Shown piece after piece: positions 21,084 to 23,437 of a stretch of 23,437 bases of DNA (the stretch's first letter is position 1; each line of letters opens with the position of its first letter). Source of the DNA: Candidatus Gottesmanbacteria bacterium RBG_16_37_8 (GTDB lineage: Bacteria; Patescibacteriota; Microgenomatia; 2-02-FULL-39-11); contig MFJA01000067.1 of assembly GCA_001779055.1 (NCBI GenBank), positions 10,381-33,817 on the forward strand, read 5' to 3'. Below the pieces are notes generated by a model. The model was not told the origin of the DNA. It saw only the letters and a program-made list of their open reading frames with translations, and ran no database searches. The position numbers and the translations under genes are program-made.

Positions 21084-21362
21084 ATGAATATTACAGTTTC
21101 AATATCCGAGTTTCGCCAAAACATTTCCGAATACCTGGCTAAAGCGCGTGCCGGAGATACTATTATCCTTAAAGATAATAAAAAAAATGAGGAAGTAGCA
21201 GAAATCGTAGGAAGTAAAAAGTGGGACCCTATTGCATTCAGAAAAGCATTACATGAAGCCGCCGGAGTCTTCACAGCTAAAAATCATCCTGAATGGAGAA
21301 CCAAACGTGATGTTATTCGTTGGGTGGAAAAAAGCCGCAAGGATGCTGAGCGTAAATTTTAA
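21084..21362 (+). CDS. Phd/YefM-family antitoxin
   Basis: The 92-residue protein has the Phd/YefM N-terminal DNA-binding fold: Val-Ser-Ile-Ser-Glu-Phe-Arg-Gln-Asn-Ile-Ser-Glu-Tyr-Leu then Ala-Arg-Ala-Gly-Asp-Thr-Ile-Ile-Leu. The C-terminal half (about residues 45-92), with Trp-Asp-Pro and Pro-Glu-Trp-Arg, should wrap the toxin. It lies six bp before the PIN gene. It should bind and repress its own promoter at the GTAC palindrome and neutralise the toxin by direct contact. The start is supported by the -10 box five nt upstream. Confidence 0.82.
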   Translation: MNITVSISEFRQNISEYLAKARAGDTIILKDNKKNEEVAEIVGSKKWDPIAFRKALHEAAGVFTAKNHPEWRTKRDVIRWVEKSRKDAERKF

Positions 21363-21368
21363 TTTCAT

Positions 21369-21737
21369 ATGTATTTAGTTGATACTAATGTTATTATTTG
21401 GATGCTTCGGAATGAGAAAAAATATATAAATTGGTTTGATAAAATAATAAACAAAACGAGTCTGGGTATTTCCACAATCACAGTTGCTGAAATATATAAA
21501 AATCTATATCCATCAGAATTGATTAATACTGAAGTACTTCTCGAGAAATTCAAAGTTTTTACGGTAACGGAGAAAATTGCTAAACAGGCAGGCTTTTATT
21601 GGCAACAGTTTTCTAAGAAAAAAATTCACTTACTTGATTGCTTAATAGCAGCGACTACAAAGATGAATTCAGCAAAACTGGTAACTCTCAATTCCAAACA
21701 TTTTCCGATGGAAGATATCGAAGTAATCAAACCGTAA
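21369..21737 (+). CDS. VapC-type PIN-domain toxin (ribonuclease)
   Basis: The 122-residue PIN domain has its acidic active-site residues in place: Asp5 in Leu-Val-Asp-Thr-Asn, Glu41 in Val-Ala-Glu-Ile-Tyr and Asp90 in Leu-Leu-Asp-Cys-Leu-Ile-Ala, with Asn108 in Thr-Leu-Asn-Ser-Lys-His-Phe at the usual fourth position. PIN toxins cut tRNA or rRNA with Mg or Mn. The partner upstream is Phd-like rather than VapB-like, a common pairing. No damage to the reading frame is visible, so the pair may be active. Confidence 0.87.
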   Translation: MYLVDTNVIIWMLRNEKKYINWFDKIINKTSLGISTITVAEIYKNLYPSELINTEVLLEKFKVFTVTEKIAKQAGFYWQQFSKKKIHLLDCLIAATTKMNSAKLVTLNSKHFPMEDIEVIKP

Positions 21738-21741
21738 AAAA

Positions 21742-22056
21742 CTATACTTTCAATTCCCGTTTCATCCACTCTTTTACTTTATTGGTAGTTTGGCCAACCG
21801 GAGAGGAAAATAAGACAAATGTTTTATAGCTGTGGATTTTGCCAATTTCTTTTTTTATTTTGTCAAAATTCTCTTCAATTGAATCCATGATCAACAATAC
21901 TTCGGATGCTTTATCAATTTTTCCTTTCCACAAAAAGGAAGATGATATCGGAAATCTTTTAGCACAGACAATCAGTTTTTTCTCCAAAAGAGTTCTGGAA
22001 ATTTTATCCGCTTCAGAAATCAAAGCACAGGTTAAAAATAGAAGACAAATTTTCAT
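21742..22056 (-). CDS. cutA: CutA-like divalent-cation tolerance protein
   Basis: This 104-residue protein has the CutA1 pattern: first strand followed by a helix with Ala-Asp-Lys-Ile-Ser-Arg-Thr-Leu-Leu-Glu-Lys-Lys-Leu-Ile-Val-Cys-Ala-Lys, then Ser-Ser-Phe-Leu-Trp-Lys-Gly-Lys-Ile-Asp-Lys-Ala-Ser-Glu-Val-Leu-Leu-Ile and a terminal Val-Lys-Glu-Trp. CutA forms very stable PII-like trimers; a direct role in copper tolerance is debated. The expected His-Pro-Tyr-Glu near residue 78 is His-Ser-Tyr-Lys here. A TAGAAT ends ten nt before the ATG. It is convergent with the PIN toxin gene, with four bp between stops. Confidence 0.82.
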   Translation of the reverse strand: MKICLLFLTCALISEADKISRTLLEKKLIVCAKRFPISSSFLWKGKIDKASEVLLIMDSIEENFDKIKKEIGKIHSYKTFVLFSSPVGQTTNKVKEWMKRELKV

Positions 22057-22066
22057 ATTAACATTT

Positions 22067-22072
22067 ATTCTA
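22067..22072 (-). promoter_or_regulatory. Candidate -10 box of cutA
   Basis: The minus strand reads TAGAAT, ten nt before the cutA ATG, the same distance as at other genes here. It lies in the 26-bp gap after brnA. Confidence 0.35.
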
Positions 22073-22082
22073 TTCCAGAATA

Positions 22083-22310
22083 TCAGTCATGTTTAGCCGT
22101 ATAAAAATCGATCAGTTTTCGGATCATGCTTTGGTAAGCGACGTTTTGTTTACTGGCAATATTTTTAAAAAAATCAACACTTTTTTTTGACAGGTTTAAT
22201 GTAACCTTTACTTGTTTTTCTTTTATTACCAAATCCTCCGGTCTGGGAAGAAAATCGCGTATGACTTTCATATTAATTGGTTCATCTTTATATTTGATTT
22301 TGTTTTTCAT
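22083..22310 (-). CDS. brnA: BrnA/CopG-like antitoxin
   Basis: From the ATG at 22310 the protein has 75 residues. The N-terminus (Lys-Tyr-Lys-Asp-Glu-Pro-Ile) and Phe-Leu-Pro-Arg-Pro-Glu-Asp-Leu are the toxin-binding part; Val-Lys-Val-Thr-Leu-Asn-Leu-Ser-Lys-Lys-Ser-Val-Asp-Phe-Phe-Lys and Tyr-Gln-Ser-Met-Ile-Arg-Lys-Leu-Ile form the ribbon-helix-helix DNA-binding part. I prefer this ATG because AAGGA lies about ten nt upstream; a GTG at 22343 in the same frame would add 11 residues and overlap the toxin gene. It should repress the pair through the inverted repeat at 22576-22605. Confidence 0.82.
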   Translation of the reverse strand: MKNKIKYKDEPINMKVIRDFLPRPEDLVIKEKQVKVTLNLSKKSVDFFKNIASKQNVAYQSMIRKLIDFYTAKHD

Positions 22311-22329
22311 AGATAATTTTTCCTTTTCG

Positions 22330-22569
22330 CTAATTACCGGCACCGATTATTCGGATCCGGTTTTTACGATGCGTAAATCGGACAGTGAGTACACCTCCTT
22401 TCACTTTTCCAAAACAGTAAAAACGTTTTTCTTTACTGCTATGCGAAATATCTTCAGCTATAACACGTTTCTTATCAAGAAATGCACGCTGGGCAAATTC
22501 GAATGAGACTTTATGTTTTCTTAAGTTTTCAATATTTTTCTTGTTATCCCATTCAAAATAAGTTTTCAT
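22330..22569 (-). CDS. brnT: BrnT-like toxin, apparently truncated by a TAG near the C-terminus
   Basis: This 79-residue protein of the BrnT (RelE-fold ribonuclease) family has Phe-Glu-Trp-Asp-Asn-Lys-Lys-Asn at the start, Leu-Arg-Lys-His-Lys-Val-Ser-Phe-Glu-Phe-Ala, then Asp-Ile-Ser-His-Ser-Ser-Lys-Glu-Lys-Arg, and ends Ile-Arg-Ile-Ile-Gly-Ala-Gly-Asn. Homologues usually continue with an aromatic residue and Trp-Arg-Lys-Gly. Here TAG stands at the Trp position and the same frame continues Arg-Lys-Gly-Lys-Ile-Ile-Tyr-Glu for 13 codons to a TAA at 22288. Full length would be 93 residues, the family norm, overlapping brnA by 23 bp. It may be an inactive or weakened toxin. Confidence 0.85.
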   Translation of the reverse strand: MKTYFEWDNKKNIENLRKHKVSFEFAQRAFLDKKRVIAEDISHSSKEKRFYCFGKVKGGVLTVRFTHRKNRIRIIGAGN

Positions 22570-22575
22570 GAACAG

Positions 22576-22605
22576 TATGGATATTATACCATATTTTTAT
22601 CCATA
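22576..22605. promoter_or_regulatory. brnTA promoter with inverted-repeat operator
   Basis: Perfect 8-bp arms TATGGATA (22576-22583) and TATCCATA (22598-22605) enclose the minus-strand extended -10 TGgTATAAT (22591-22583). The -10 ends 13 nt before the brnT ATG. This is the expected layout for autorepression by BrnA. Confidence 0.65.
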
Positions 22606-22655
22606 TTTATATTAAGATCTAAGTCTTAAGAAAAAGAAGACAAATTCTTATTTTA

Positions 22656-23437
22656 TTAAATAGAATATTTAATTTGGAAACTGTAATTTAAGAGATTTAA
22701 TGAAAAATTTGACTTGATGAAATTAATTAAGTAATTAATAAACTTTAACATAGGAAAAATAATCCCATTATCTTCTCTTACAGAAACTAACTTCTTTTTT
22801 CTATATTCATAAAGAACACGGAAGATTTCTTTGTCAAAATCAGTATAAGATCGATTTCTCAGAATTTCTCTAAATTTTAGAGGTACAGCTAACCCTGCCT
22901 CTCTGCCGCTTTCTTGAGTGTGAAGATAAAGTTTTCTTAATAACCGGCTTTGCCTGGATGCTGAATCGTGCCAATTAACAACTAACTGGTCTTTCTTTTC
23001 TGAAGCAATCAGACTGTCTATTATCAAAGGTGCTTGAGCTAAATAGATATGACTCAAAATAATTTTTTCAATGTCCACATTAGACCTCTCAAATACACCC
23101 AGCCAATATTTATCTCGAGATAGTTCGGTAATCATCCTTGTTATTCCCTGTAGAAAAGATTTCCACAGATAGGGATTTTGAAAATCATCCTTTTGAGAAA
23201 CTGTCGGTCTGATTGGGTGGCGAAAAGTATGTAATTGACGCAGTCCTTTACCAATCGTATCCCAATAATCCCAGAGTTGAACTGTATCTTGAAGATTTAT
23301 TCCGCCGCGTGTTTCTGCTTCAAAATAGCATTGATGGGTACAGGTATGGCAACCATGTACTGAGTCCTGCATAGATGCTTGTCTCCATGATAAATATCTT
23401 GGAATATCAAGTTGGCCACCTGAAAGAAAATTTTCCA
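22656..23437 (-). CDS. C-terminal part of an unrecognised Cys-rich protein (5' end outside window)
   Basis: The frame is open to the right edge, giving about 260 residues; the ATG at 23372 is probably internal, since coding-like sequence (Leu-Asp-Ile-Pro-Arg-Tyr-Leu-Ser-Trp-Arg) continues upstream. A cluster Gly-Cys-His-Thr-Cys-Thr-His-Gln-Cys-Tyr-Phe-Glu could bind zinc or an iron-sulfur cluster, and recalls the auxiliary-cluster end of some radical SAM proteins, but the radical SAM core would be outside. The rest is helical and charged, including Asp-Ser-Ala-Ser-Arg-Gln-Ser-Arg-Leu-Leu, with an aromatic, hydrophobic C-terminus. The 86-bp gap to brnT holds only that gene's promoter. I do not assign a function. 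Confidence 0.6.
   Translation of the reverse strand, partial: ENFLSGGQLDIPRYLSWRQASMQDSVHGCHTCTHQCYFEAETRGGINLQDTVQLWDYWDTIGKGLRQLHTFRHPIRPTVSQKDDFQNPYLWKSFLQGITRMITELSRDKYWLGVFERSNVDIEKIILSHIYLAQAPLIIDSLIASEKKDQLVVNWHDSASRQSRLLRKLYLHTQESGREAGLAVPLKFREILRNRSYTDFDKEIFRVLYEYRKKKLVSVREDNGIIFPMLKFINYLINFIKSNFSLNLLNYSFQIKYSI

Noticed and set aside
22330..22332. TAG in brnT as evidence of a reassigned stop codon
   Set aside because: TAG also ends the GH39-like gene in a normal position, and TGA and TAA end other genes as expected, so the standard code holds; a point mutation is simpler.
1..23437. tRNA, rRNA, transposase, integrase or phage genes
   Set aside because: None was recognised on either strand by reading; a dedicated RNA search was not possible.

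Overview
The window looks like a piece of chromosome from an uncultured Candidate Phyla Radiation (Patescibacteria) bacterium, most likely of the Microgenomates type. This is inferred from gene content and style: AT-rich DNA, very tight packing, small versions of housekeeping proteins, paired FemAB-like proteins, a PilN/PilO-type operon and DUF5678/retropepsin-like small genes. TGA is used as an ordinary stop (dnaJ, brnA, the alkyltransferase gene), so this is not one of the CPR lineages that read TGA as glycine. I saw no rRNA, tRNA, CRISPR array, transposase or phage gene.

Left part (1-12.6 kb), mostly cell envelope. It holds the 3' end of a MEMO/AmmeMemoRadiSam-B gene; two tandem FemAB-like transferases and a short UvrD/PcrA helicase on the minus strand; then, divergently, a compact triosephosphate isomerase overlapping an LCP (LytR-CpsA-Psr) wall-polymer transferase. 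Next is a four-gene minus-strand operon for PilN-like, PilO-like, a 63-residue membrane protein and an Fn3/Ig stalk protein anchored at both ends. It is followed by rpsT and murJ, divergent across an 18-bp palindromic promoter, and by a membrane-anchored GH39-like glycosidase.

Middle part (12.6-18.8 kb). A complete heat-shock cluster hrcA-grpE-dnaK-dnaJ sits behind a variant CIRCE operator. It is followed by a DUF5678 protein plus a retropepsin-like protease-fold protein, and a MetE-like (vitamin B12-independent methionine synthase C-domain-like) barrel protein of unknown role.

Right part (18.8-23.4 kb), accessory. It contains a minus-strand operon of a 35-residue membrane peptide, a DUF2130 coiled-coil/nuclease-like protein, an RNA 2',3'-cyclic phosphodiesterase and a single-domain alkyltransferase; a Phd/PIN toxin-antitoxin pair; cutA; a brnT-brnA pair whose toxin is cut short by a TAG in place of an apparently conserved Trp codon; and the open end of a Cys-rich unknown protein.

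The most interesting signals are regulatory and architectural. Many genes have a -10 box only about 5-16 nt from the start codon, which implies leaderless or near-leaderless mRNAs, while dnaK has a strong Shine-Dalgarno. Two divergent gene pairs share tiny palindromic intergenic regions. The hrcA operator departs from the CIRCE consensus. The brnT nonsense codon preserves the downstream reading frame. All promoter and operator calls are by eye.
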